This document shows positions 35,699 through 46,931 of a DNA stretch of 64,000 nt, piece after piece. Source of the stretch: Utricularia gibba (Eukaryota; Streptophyta; Magnoliopsida; Lamiales; Lentibulariaceae); contig CM007990.1 of NCBI GenBank assembly GCA_002189035.1, positions 5,952,001-6,016,000 of the forward strand. The letters run 5' to 3'. Numbering within the stretch: the first letter of the stretch is position 1; each line of letters begins with the position of its first letter. Position numbers and translations under genes: made by a program. The notes under the pieces were generated by a model. That model was not told where the DNA came from, made no database searches, and was given only the letters and a program-made list of their open reading frames with translations.

Positions 35699-36339
35699 TT
35701 ACGACGCATTGGCACCACTCTGTTGCCAGAGATTGATGATATCAGTGGCCTGGTTAAGAAGTATGATCATCTTCTTCTGTGATATCCAGGGCTTGCTCTC
35801 CAGTACAGCCTTGAGCTCTTCCCATGCGTCTTTTCTGGGCCAGAAGAAGTAAGGACTCAATGGCACGCTCCCATGGCGCGGCTGCAGCTGATCCAGCCCA
35901 AGACCAATGTTCTTATCCATCCAAATGAACTTGAGCACCAGCCGCGGCTTCACGATGGATCGCCCATCTTTTCCGGCCACCTGTACCACCGCACTGATCA
36001 CTGATTACGATACGTCTAATGCAATTACTCCAATCACCAGCCACTGACTGGTCTTCAAAAGTTGCAGACAAATGTTAACAAGGAGGTGGGAGTTCGAACC
36101 TGGGGCGGCTCCGGTTCTTGAAGAAATACTTGTCCCGATGCAAACCCAGAAATCTCTTCAGTCGCCGCCGCTGATTCCGCATCTGAAGCAATCACTGCAG
36201 CGGGTCGCAAGGCGTGCGTCTTCGCAACTCTAATTCTCCGTAGCGATGAAACCTTGTACGCAGCCTTCGCCGGCGGAAAGTAGTGCTTCTGAGAAACAAC
36301 GGAAGCAGGGAGAATCGGATGAACAGAAACAGACGCCAT
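35699..36339 (-). CDS. PSRP3: Plastid-specific 30S ribosomal protein 3 (PSRP3 / Ycf65 homologue)
   Basis: Two exons on the minus strand, 36100-36339 and 35699-35980, give 173 aa. Exon 1 is a chloroplast transit peptide ([15 protein letters not shown], rich in Ser, Ala and basic residues) plus an acidic linker. Exon 2 is the highly conserved Ycf65/PSRP3 domain: [54 protein letters not shown]. It is a component of the small subunit of the chloroplast ribosome. It converges with the upstream membrane-protein gene; the two stop codons are 126 bp apart. The promoter side carries three GGCCCA motifs. Confidence 0.96.
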
Positions 36340-36452
36340 CCGTCTTCGGGAAAGAAGACACCGTTACTCGTCACTCCTGAAAGCAGCAATTCATGGCCGC
36401 TGATGACCCGCCATGGATAAGGTACTGGAAACGGGAAGGGAATCTGATAGCA

Positions 36453-36503
36453 GGCCCATCATATGGGTCATATGTTTAGCTCAGGCCCATTCATAATGGC
36501 CCA
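36453..36503 (-). promoter_or_regulatory. Three GGCCCA (site II) motifs in the PSRP3 promoter
   Basis: GGCCCA occurs at 36453-36458, 36484-36489 and 36498-36503, 115-165 bp upstream of the PSRP3 start. Clustered TGGGCC/T elements are typical of nuclear ribosomal-protein promoters and are bound by TCP factors. Confidence 0.6.
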
Positions 36504-37170
36504 ATTCGTATATAACAACAAAGGGATTTATTAAATAAAATATATTTAAAAATTAAAAGTGGCCCCCACCTATAAATACAGAAAGGAAATTTAATCTAAT
36601 GATTAACACGTTAAGCGCACGCTTTAATTGTTGTCTACCTTCAAATAGTCTGTACGCATTAGTTAATAAATTATTATTATATTAATTAGGTTTTATTAAA
36701 TAAATTCCACGGCGGCAAGCTTCAGGAATCCGGCCAGCCTGTATTGAGTCCGTATTATTCCGGGTCGGGGGCCGCCTTGTCCCCATCCCGTAGCTTGTCC
36801 ACCCCTACCTAGGTTAGACTTTTTTGTTTCCCAAGAATACCCCTATTGCAAGCTGTCCACAGCAGTGGATTAGTTAGTCATTATGCGCCCAATGATTGTG
36901 TATTTATTGCCATGTGACTTAATGATGAAATTGGTTTTCTTTTATTAAGCCAATCAGCATAATTTTCCATGCTTAGGGGGGCTAATGATGGGTGATTAGG
37001 GGTGGTAAGTGTATTTTTGAAAATGATATTTCGGGGAGGGTAGGGGTATGGATGTCATTCCAAGTCAGTTGAGTGCCCGGCCACGCCCACATCTACTCTC
37101 CCACCTCATTCATGTGCCCTGTCAGCCACATGAGAGAATCCTGAATCCTCCCACCGACACCGACACCACC
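36504..37170. other. Intergenic region between PSRP3 and GATL
   Basis: No gene is seen. It is AT-rich in 36520-36720. A TATAAATA box at 36571-36578 is about 600 bp from the GATL start, and I cannot link it to a gene. An in-frame ATG at 37048 would extend the GATL ORF but would precede the signal anchor by 41 residues. Confidence 0.35.
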
Positions 37171-38183
37171 ATGGTCCCCCTTCTCCGGCGACTCCTCGCC
37201 GCCGTGGCCGTCCTGCTCCTCTTCCTCCTCCCGCGGCATTCCGCGGAGGACCCACATCTCCAGTTCCATGAGGCTCCCGCTTTCCGGAACGGCCGCTCCT
37301 GCTCCTCTGAGCAGACGGTTCACATCGCCATGACGCTGGATTACTCCACCCACTACCTCCGTGGCTCCATCGCCGCCGTCCTCTCCGTTCTTCAGCACTC
37401 CACTTGCCCGGAAAACAACGTTTTCCATTTCCTCGCAATCCCCTTGCACCTCACCCTCCTCAACCACACCATCTCCTCTACCTTCCCTTACCTCTCCTTT
37501 CACCTCTACCGTTTCGATCCCTCCGCCGTCACGCATCTTATTTCCTCCTCCATCCGCTGCGCCCTCGACCACCCCCTCAATTACGCCAGGATCTACCTCG
37601 CCGATCTCCTCCCGCCGTCGCTCACCCGCGTCATCTACCTGGATTCTGATCTCATCCTCGTCGACGACATCGCCAAACTCTGGAAAACCCAACTCGATTT
37701 TCACACCCTCGCCGCGCCGGAATACTGTCACGCAAACTTCACCTACTATTTCACCTCCAAATTCTGGGCGAACCCATTCTTCTCCTCCACTTTCCGAGGC
37801 CGGAAGCCCTGCTATTTCAACACCGGGGTGATGGTAATCGATCTAACCAAATGGAGGCGCCAGACGTTGACCAAGAAATTGGAGCATTGGATGAGGGTTC
37901 AGAAACGGCACAGGATTTACGATCTGGGTTCCCTTCCTCCGTTCCTGTTGGTCTTCGCCGGCAATGTGGAGGCGGTGGAGCACCGGTGGAACCAGCACGG
38001 CCTCGGCGGAGATAACATCGAAGGTCTCTGTAGAGATCTGCATCCCGGCCCGTGAGTCTCCTTCACTGGAGTGGGAAAGGGAAACCGTGGCTCAGGATTG
38101 ACGCTAAAAGGGCTTGTACCTTGGATAAGCTTTGGGCGCCTTACGACTTGTACAGACATGAGTCACTATTTTCCTTCAGGTGA
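37171..38183 (+). CDS. GATL: Galacturonosyltransferase-like protein (GATL, GT8) with a frameshift near the 3' end
   Basis: Intronless and very GC-rich at third positions, as is usual for GATL genes. It starts with a hydrophobic signal/anchor ([20 protein letters not shown]). GT8 signatures follow: [18 protein letters not shown], the [10 protein letters not shown] DxD metal-binding site, and [16 protein letters not shown]. GATLs act in the Golgi on pectin or xylan synthesis. The frame hits TGA at 38053-38055, after 294 codons ([15 protein letters not shown]). The missing family C-terminus continues at once in the next frame from 38052 ([15 protein letters not shown], then LWAPYDLYR) to a stop at 38181-38183. 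The catalytic HxxGxxKPW motif therefore lies beyond a one-base deletion: either an assembly error or a recent null allele. Confidence 0.9.
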
Positions 38184-38730
38184 GGACCACCGTAGAGGAT
38201 TCCTTCCAATAATCAAAAAGCGCCATCGAAGAGACAGAAAACGACGACGTGGGAGGGTAGAAGGTCACCGTCACACATTTCTTTTTCTTTATTTTTCATC
38301 ACAAGAATGGTATTGGCTTCAACTTTGGACGCGCCGGCGGCACCGGAGCTCACGGCGGCGGCCGGAGTTTGTGTGTCAATGCCTCTTATAATAATGTGTT
38401 GATGTACATAGATATCAATTAATCATTTTTTTTGTGCTTTTCGATTTATACTAAAAGGAAATGTATCTCAAATATCTTTGAAATTTTTCGATTTTTCAGT
38501 ATGTTTCCAAATCTGGAAAGGTATCCAGGGCAATACTCACCACGTCGTCATCCAAATAGGCATTGGGCTCATTTAAATAGGCTTTTTAGCCCAAGAGGTT
38601 TGATTGAGGAAAGAGCCCGGCCTTATATCTTGGCCCAGATTGGTTTGTAATGGGCTGAGAAGAGCCGAATGGCCCATAATGCAACGTCTTTTCGCCGGTG
38701 ACGACGTTTACCAGTGCATCGCCGTTCACC
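38184..38730. promoter_or_regulatory. GATL 3' flank and ILP1 promoter with five site II motifs
   Basis: No gene is present. TGGGCY/RGCCCA elements occur at 38563-38568, 38588-38593, 38632-38637, 38651-38656 and 38671-38676, all within 170 bp of the ILP1 start at 38731. Confidence 0.6.
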
Positions 38731-41700
38731 ATGAGCACCGCAAAATCGCGCAACTTCAGGCGGCGTGGCGGCGGGGAGGATGAGGATGGGGAAGACAATA
38801 ATGGCTCTGCTGTCACGCCCGCCGCGAAAAGCAAGGGAATTGATGCTTACACCGCAGGCAAAGCGTCTTCCGTCAAGACGCAGCAAAAATCGGCCTCTCA
38901 ATCTGGCAGGAAAAGTCTCCTTTCCTTCTCCGGTGACATTGAAGAATCTGCCTTCACTCCGGCCCCATCGAAACAACAGTCTTCTTCCTCGTTTCGCTCG
39001 TCGAAGTCATCGGCACATCAGCTCACCTCTGCGAAAGATAGAAGTGCACCTCATCCGTCATCCTCGTCCGTCCCCTCGAATGTCCAGCCTCAAGCCGGGA
39101 CTTATACCAAAGAAGCCCTACTTGAGCTTCAGAAGAATACTCGAACCCTAGCTGCGTCTGCTCGTAGCAAGCAGAAGCCTGAAGAGGAAACGGTTATACT
39201 CCTGAAGGGTTTGATAAAACCTGTCAAGTCTGATGATTTGGATTCTGCCAGTGGCGTAAAAAGTGGGGATCTTCTGGAGCATGGTGCTGATTTTGATATG
39301 ATGAATGAAAATTTAAGCGCTGAGAAGGATACCGCCTTGACCAAATTGAGTGGTCTAGGAATTGGAGGCTTGGATGAGGATAAAGAAGTTATACCAGACA
39401 AGGCAACCATAGAAGCAATTAGAGCAAAGAGGGAGAGGCTTAGGAAGGCCAAGGCGGCAGCACCAGATTATATAGCTCTAGATGGAGGGAGTAATCATGG
39501 TGCAGCTGAAGGTTTGAGTGATGAGGAGCCAGAGTTTAGGGGAAGAATCGGTTTTTTCGCCGAAAAAATTATTAGTCATGATGGAAGGGGTGTTTTTGAG
39601 CATGTGGAACAGAGGGCCATTCCCAAAGATAGGGATAGGGGTGTAGAAAGCGGAAGTGATGCTGAAGATGAAGAGGATAAAATGTGGGAGGAAGAACAGG
39701 TTAGGAAGGGATTGGGAAAGAGGCTGGACAACGGTGCTGGAGTCCAGGGAATCGGCGTTGGCATTAGCACTGGCGTTAGCAACACTCCTGTTGTTGGCCC
39801 CAAGCAAGGCGCGGGATATTTTAGTGATGCCTCAGCGGGAATGTATACGCCTGGACAGTATATAGGTTCGAATAATGCTGATAATGGCAATGTGTTAGCT
39901 GGGAGTGGGGGATTATATGCTTCGGATGTGATTCCAATTTCTCAGCAGGCCGAGCTCGCTAAGAAAGCTTTGAATGCCAATGTGGCAAGGCTCAAGGTAT
40001 GTTTAGCTGGTTGCATTATATTCTAGGTACTTCAATATTTTTAATTCTGACTGTAATTTGCCTTGTTCCTTTTTTCTTTATCTCAGGAATCTCATGATCG
40101 AACCTTGATGTCACTGGCAAATGCTGATGAGAATCTTTCTTCTTCATTGATTAAAGTCACAACCCTTGAGAATTCTTTGGCAGCTGCAGGCGAGAAGTTC
40201 TTATTTATGCAAAAGCTTCGTGACTTTACTTCAGTTCTTTGTGATTTCTTACAGGTACTGGATATCCTTGTTGAATAATTCTGTTGTTATGCTAGAATGC
40301 TGTCAAGTTAAAGTTGGAAATTTTATTTTTTCTGAACCTTGCATTCTTAAGAGGTATAATAGCGCCATTTAACAATTCCATTTATTTTTGTAGCATAAAG
40401 CTCCTTACATTGAGGAACTTGAAGAGCATATGCAGAAGGTTCATGAAGAACGAGCAAGAGCCATTGAAGAAAGGAGGCAGGCAGACAATGATGATGAAAT
40501 GCCTGTAATACACGCAGCTATAATGGCAGCAAGAGCTGAGCTTTATAAGGGAGGAAATAATGCTGCCAAGGCAGCTGCAGCCGCTTCTGCTGCTGCTCAG
40601 GCTGCATCTGCTAGTGTAGCAGCATCTAATGCGCCAGTGGAACTGGATGGGTTTGGCAGGGATGTTAATCTACAAAAACGAATGAATATCAGCAGAAGGG
40701 CAGAGGCTCGACAGAAACGAAGAGCCAAAGCTGATGCCAAAAGAAAACTGGAGATTGAAAAAAATGGCTCCTACATGGAAATGGATGGAGAATATAGCAC
40801 CGATGAGAGTGATAGTGAGACCAAAGCATATGATTCAACGAGAAATGAGTTGCTTAATGTTGCTGATAAAATTTTCAGTGATGCAGCTGAAGAATATGGC
40901 CGTTTTGATATTGTAGTTGAAAATTTTGATAGATGGAAGAACCAGTATGCATCAAGCTACCGTGATGCTTATATGCCTTCTAGCGTACCCACCATATTCT
41001 CGCCATTTGTGAGGCTGGAGCTTCTAAAGTGGGATCCGCTTCATGGGGAGTCAGATTTCGTCAGCATGAGATGGTACTATCCGATCTCTTTCTCTCTTTT
41101 TTTTTTTTTTTCTCAGCGTAGCACTTGATACTTCTTCAATGGTTTCATCCCTGATAAGTGACTTATTAATACTTAATGATGTGCTTGCTTGTATACCTGT
41201 AAAGCATTGAAATGCTTCCTTTTCTGTGGCCGTACCTTCTCTCAGGTTTTTTAATGGCCTGTTGGTTATATTTTGTTATCCCTGCATTAGAAAATTGTAG
41301 CTACTGCTTGATGCCAAAAACGTACATTATCTGATTCTCCATATTTGATGTGTATATATTTCATTTATCTCCAGGCACTCCTTGTTGTTCACTTATAGCC
41401 AGAGAGAGGATGATGAGGATGCAAATCTTATTCCCCAGTTGGTTGAAAAACTCGCAATTCCTATCCTACGCCATCAGTTAATTCATTGCTGGGACATTTT
41501 TAGTACCCATGAAACCAAGTGTGCTGTTTCCGCAATGAACCTAATTATCCGCTATGTGGACCTCTCCAGCGAAGGTCTTGGGGATCTGATCTCTATGCTT
41601 TGTGAACGTCTTACAAAAGCTGTGGCTGATATGACGGTAACTCCTCTTCTAGAGTGGCTTTTTGCTGATGCTATTACTCTATGTTTTCTGATCACCTTTG

Positions 41701-42282
41701 TGTTATCCAAATGCAGGTGCCAACTTGGAGTCAATTAGAAATGAATGCGGTGCCAAATGCGGCAAGGATGGCAGCCTATCGATATGGATCTTCTATTCGC
41801 CTAATGAGGAACATATGTTTATGGAACAATATCCTGGCAATGCCATTTCTGGAGAAGATTGCTCTTGATCAACTTCTATATGGCAAGATCCTTCCTCATC
41901 TCTACAGCATACAATCGAATGTCCACGATGCAATTTTTCGAACCGAGAGACTAGTTTCTTCCTTGAGTGGTGTATGGGCAGGGCCTGGTGCTACTAAGAA
42001 CCAGAGGTTAGACATTATCTATTTTCTCATGTAGTGGAAGCTGCGCGGTTTTCATAACATCGGTTTCTTACTTGAGGTTTATTTTATAGCCAAAAGCTGG
42101 TGAAATTGGTGGATTACTTGCTTTCCATTGGGAAGGCATTGGAATCACGGCAGTTTTCGGGCGAAATTGATGTCGAAACTAGTAAACTCGTGCGGCGGAT
42201 GAAGAAGATTTTGGTGGAACTTAACCAATATGACCATGCAAGAGCCATCTCAAGGACATTTAAGCTCAAGGAGGCACTGTGA
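38731..42282 (+). CDS. ILP1: ILP1 / GCFC (PAXBP1-like) nuclear protein
   Basis: Six exons, 38731-39996, 40087-40254, 40394-41073, 41375-41636, 41717-42006 and 42090-42282, give 952 aa. The N-terminal 400 residues are Ser-, Gly- and acid-rich and contain PDKATIEAIRAKRERLRKA. A coiled-coil segment follows (HKAPYIEELEEHMQKVHEER) with an Ala-rich tract. The C-terminal GCFC domain starts near residue 540 (FDRWKNQYASSYRDAYMP to VRLELLKWDPL, HPELI-like helices, end SRTFKLKEAL). Arabidopsis ILP1 was described as a repressor of cyclin A2 that affects endoreduplication; the human homologue PAXBP1 and related GCFC proteins associate with splicing. The length fits the family, and no exon is missing. Confidence 0.94.
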
Positions 42283-42530
42283 TGTTCTTCTACTTATGCT
42301 GTACAAATTTTGGTGAAGTAAGTGGTCGCCATTCGTTTCGGTTTATTCCTGTGTTCGCCATCCATATATCATGAGGTTAACACAGAAACTTACATTGGAA
42401 CCAATTCATGATCTAAGTAACTCTTTGAATATTTGGCATCAACACTGCATTCCAGCCTAGATAAAAAATACATGGATCTGGATCAGATTTCAGTTAGGAT
42501 CAGCAAGATGCTGCGATCACTAGGATGGTG

Positions 42531-45500
42531 CTATACATCGTCATCTTCATGTACTTGTACAAAATCTTCGATGGATACACGACAGATGGGGCACCTCTTG
42601 CACTTCTCGCTGCAATGGCTGCACACAAACATACGAAGCTATCATCTCTCCTTCCTAACTTCTAAAAGGGTAGACCCCGGGAATGAATCCTTCCATACCT
42701 GCAGAGGACATAATGCTTACAGGGCAGCAGAACGACATTGATTTCCTCATCAAAGCATACCCGGCAAAGTATTTTCTCCTGAAATCAACCAAACTCTATT
42801 TGTTATAACTCATATACACCAACAGCAGCAGAAACTAATGTGCTCGAGGACTGTCAGCTTCCACTCCCATTGCATGTACTGAGATATCATTCGCAGGCTT
42901 GGTCTCAGTTTGCACGATTAATGAAGTGGAAGCGAACTACCTACATTTTGAAGCCGCTCAAACTCTTCCTGGCTTATATTTGTTATCTCTGTTTGCGCAG
43001 CCAGTGCTGATTGAAGCCTCCATATCTTTAGGGAAAAAGGTGTAAATCTGATCAGGTATAAGCCCATGGTTTGTATCGCTACAGTAAAGAATAAGCAAGC
43101 TCCCATATCTTTAGAGAAAAATTATATCATATTGTAAAGAAGAAAAAACTTCAATATTCAAATGCAACATTAATGAACCCAATCTGCGACAAGATCAAGA
43201 AACAAGCAAAGGAAAACTGACCTCCTTGGCAAGCTCAGATTTGCGCATTTTCTTTACATTGTCTGGTGAAAAAGTATTATACCTGCAAAAAAAGTGAAAG
43301 CATTTAGGTCACTGCATAAAGGGATTCTTTAAGTGTTGATTCTGCCCGCAGATTCATCGAAGCTTTGGTATCCTAAACAAAATCATACCCTGAATCTGCA
43401 GTCCAATAGAGCCTGGCTTGCTCTTCTCGACTTCCTTCATCAATAGACCACCAGCCAAGCAACCTGGATAAAAAGCATCTCATAAAACATGAAAACCAGA
43501 TGCAAGCTTCAGCGCAAATTTGCTTATTTAAGTTTACCTAGACCCACGGCGCAGAAATCCCATGTAATCATAAGCTGTTTGTGGCAGTCTGAAACTGCTT
43601 CCTGTATCCGCTTCATCATTCCTCAACTGACTGACCTTCTCAAATAACCTAAATATGGCAAACAAAAGTCCAGCACCTTGCAGCAACAGAAGGGGAGAGA
43701 ACAAAACTGGAATTGGTATTTTTCTAGCGCTTGGAGGAGTTCCCTGAATTCATGGACCGTAACGAGCATGTTAACCAATTTATATAAAACATTAATTAGT
43801 CAAAAGGTTTCTGGCATTACCTCCAAGTACATGAACAGCATCACCTGAAAGCCAATGAAGGGAATCTTCATCACATGCCCACCAATATCTTGCATGCTGC
43901 ACAGTCTGTTATCCTGAGGATCTTCCAGGGAAGATCCTAAGAGACTACCAGTGTTCCATGACGGGTATCTCATACTCGTAGAAGATGAGTATGCAGACCT
44001 AATGTTTATTGAAGATGTAGATCCTACTCGCTGATTTGAGGACCGATGGATTGAGGGATTGTACCACTTCGTGCAGATAAGGAAGGCAAAACATTCAGCA
44101 ACACTAAAAAAAAAGGAAAATTATTTTAGCTAACAGTGTAGCTATGAGCCATGATGGGCAATTAACAAGAGATGGCATTTTGTACCCATAGTTGATAAAG
44201 AGATCCCACCATCCAAGGGCAGCTACATCACCTGTCAACAGGCATTGGAAGAAACAGGGCATAAGGATTTCTTCTTAAAAAAGAAAAAAAAAAAAAAAAA
44301 CTGGCTCTAACAGCATAGGCAATAAGTACACAGGCCTTGCTCGTTCGCAGATTTTCAGAGCAGAATTTTAATAAAGATAAGGACATGGATGAATGGACTA
44401 ACAAAAGAACAAGGCCATAGTTCAAAATGCGTCTTGAGCCTTACTAACAACAGCTATGAAAGTAAACAACATAAATTGATTTACCACTTAGTTTCAGAAA
44501 CGTAAATATGGTCGCAGCTATGAAGAACACCATTGAAATTGAAACCCAAAAATGCTGCATAAAAGTAAACAACACAATACTTCAGAGTCCATTAGATCAC
44601 CAATGGAGAAAATGAGTATCTAGTAACTTTAAGAATTACGAAATGCTTGAGTTTAGCAAGTTTCAACATTAAAACTTACAGGAAGAGTTTCCCATATAGC
44701 CTCATCACTGACGTTATCTTCATCTCCAGGCATAAGTGCCCGGCACATCCTATGAAGAAGAAAACAAAAACAACGTGAGATTTGTTTAACGAGAAAAAAT
44801 CAATCCCCAAAATTGAAATAATATAGGGAATCACGGTTCCTGCATAGTTCCTTAAAAAGTAGAGAAGAATACCGGATATTATCAACCAAAATTGCAATTT
44901 CTAGTGCTATGAGCGGCAGGAATACAATCTTCAAACTTACAGCTGCCACATCACACCAATGCTCATATTAGGGTGTTTCTCAATAAAGCAATCACAGATG
45001 GAAAATAACTCTTCTCAATGTTACCTAATGGCCTCCCAAGATGTACACAAAGGAGAAGTTCAAAAGCGACGAGCAATGGAGCAGCCACAATGGCATGAAA
45101 TGGAGCCCACTGGAGTGAAGAATGTTAGAAAAAAAAACTAACGAGTCTGTAAAGCAAGTCTCAGAGTGGATAAAAAAGATCCATGCGTTATGATTAGCTG
45201 ATTTAAGCGTCATACATATCGGCCATGAGGCATAGATGGTGCAGGTAAAGAGAATCTCCCTCTTGCCACAACAGCATGAAACAACCATAGTGGAGAGAAG
45301 ACAAACCTACAGATTTCGACGAAAACAACGTAAACACAGAGCAACTGGTAATGTGGAGACTAAAAAACTTACATGATCAAATTAATTGTAAATCCAAAAA
45401 CTCCTATCTTGAGTAAATTTTACAATTATCTTGAAGTTTCAGATGATATGGAAGTTAAGAGAATCTCGTTTTACACCATATTACCACTAGACCTAACTTC

Positions 45501-45890
45501 AAAATCGGGCTACACCTTCTACTGCTCTAGGTAATTCTTGGTTGATTTTTTGGTACTCCTACGTGAATATCGACCCAAAGACGGAATCTAAACCGATGAA
45601 AACGTAACGTACAGTGCGCAAACTGATGAAGCGGGCGATTAAATTCAGGCAAATAAGTCATCAAGAACCCAAATTGTCGTCGAGAAAAAGCAGAAAGCAT
45701 CCTAAATTGGAAAAAGAGAGGAAACTAGAATACTGCATAGGCGGGAAAGAAGAAGGGGAAGAAATACAAACCACCACGACAAGTTCACAGCTCGATGAAG
45801 CTTGAGGGAAAGTATTAGCGTGAAAAAGAAAAGCAGCCCATGAGCTGAAACCACTTGGAGGGACTTGAAAACTCTCCTCCAGCTACCCAT
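42531..45890 (-). CDS. Multispanning membrane protein with C-terminal RING finger (TM-Fragile-X-F-associated family)
   Basis: Fourteen exons on the minus strand: 45772-45890, 45216-45306, 45025-45109, 44873-44942, 44680-44749, 44485-44554, 44186-44231, 43821-44103, 43538-43743, 43389-43463, 43222-43282, 42945-43025, 42699-42778 and 42531-42618. They give 474 aa in frame. About eight hydrophobic segments fill the first 330 residues (LFFFTLILSLKL, FHAIVAAPLLVAFELLLC, FWVSISMVFFIAATIFTFL). A short helical region follows (LAKEIWRLQSALAAQTEIT). A C3HC4 RING begins near residue 424 (CRVCFDEEINVVLLPCKHYVLC, then CSEKCKRCPICR). It is probably a membrane-anchored E3 ubiquitin ligase; its substrate is unknown. 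The tail-to-tail neighbour is ILP1. Confidence 0.93.
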
Positions 45891-46247
45891 CCTTGCTTAT
45901 TATATATCCGTCCGTCCCTGCGACCGGCAAATTGGTTGCACCAATAAACTGAATTCAGCAGCAGAAACCCCCAGATGTCAAAACTCGAACTTCAATTTGA
46001 TTCAGACGAGAAGCAGGTTCCCCGGAGAGACGCAGTGCAGGAGACGCGGGTTTTGAAAACGGCCCGGCCCGAAAGAAAGAGAATCCACGGTTTTTTTCTT
46101 TTGTTTTTTTAAGGGTCGCCCATTGTATTTATGTGAAAAGTCAATATTATCCCTTGTACGGCATAAACACCCTGCTCTTAATCATTTCTTTTTGAGAAGG
46201 TAATTAATTGTCCCACATTGACCTTTCGGGATGCGATGATGACGTCG

Positions 46248-46317
46248 AGCCCATTGGGCTGTAATTCAGAACGTTAGGCCCATTGGGCTGTAATTCAGAA
46301 CGTTAGGCCCATTGGGC
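46248..46317 (-). repeat. 29-bp tandem repeat carrying GCCCATTGGGC palindromes
   Basis: GCCCATTGGGC occurs three times (cores starting 46249, 46278 and 46307) with an exact 29-bp period. The spacer TGTAATTCAGAACGTTAGG is identical in both intervals. Each palindrome is two overlapping site II (TGGGCY) motifs. It lies about 360-430 bp upstream of the leftward RING gene. Confidence 0.8.
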
Positions 46318-46878
46318 ACACCAAAAAATGGACCCCCATGTCGCTCTCCACAGCCCTTCTAACATCATATTATATTCTGTGTACAATCAAAACTCAACCC
46401 TTCTTTTTTAGTCCAAAAGGAGTGATGCATGCAGACACGCATGGGCAAGTTACTGGAAACCCATCCCTTGTTATGAAGGAAGCGGATGAGGGACTGGAGC
46501 GGGGAAGCTTTCACCAACTTGAATGCCACGGAGATTCGAGGGGAGTAGGACGTCCCCCACTCTAAACCCTAACCAGCGCAGTGATGATGACACGCGATAG
46601 GAGGATAATAACTTTAGCTTCACCAACTACGGGCTTTCACCACTCCCCACTCCTCTCTCTCACCATCACCCCTTCCAGTTCGAGTTCCAGCCTTCCTCTT
46701 CTACTGTCCACCCTATTTATAACAAGTGGAGATCAAGTGCTCATTCTGGTGCAACCTGCTGGCGGCGGCGACCAACTCCTCGAGCATACCACTCTTCTGG
46801 TTTTCTGGATTGGAATGGGTGGGTTATCATGCATGGACTTTTGAGCTCGAGGAGTGCGGAATGTTGTTCCCTATGGAT

Positions 46879-46931
46879 GGGATGGGATGGGATGGGATGG
46901 GATGCCCTCCCTCTCCCTCTCCCTCTCCCCC
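46879..46931. repeat. Back-to-back G-quadruplex-type repeats on opposite strands
   Basis: The plus strand has five GGG runs separated by AT (46879-46901). These are followed immediately by five CCC runs with 1-3-nt loops (46905-46931), which are GGG runs on the minus strand. Confidence 0.75.

Noticed and set aside
36085-36105. tRNA/SINE B-box-like GTTCGAAC in the PSRP3 intron, and a similar TTCAAATCCCACC (minus strand) in a RAD23 intron near 29855
   Set aside because: There is no A box, acceptor stem or cloverleaf around either site. The PSRP3 one overlaps a splice donor.
38051-38080. GTGAGT at the GATL stop read as an intron donor
   Set aside because: GATL genes are typically intronless, and the expected protein continues from the very same bases in the next frame, so a one-base frameshift explains it better.
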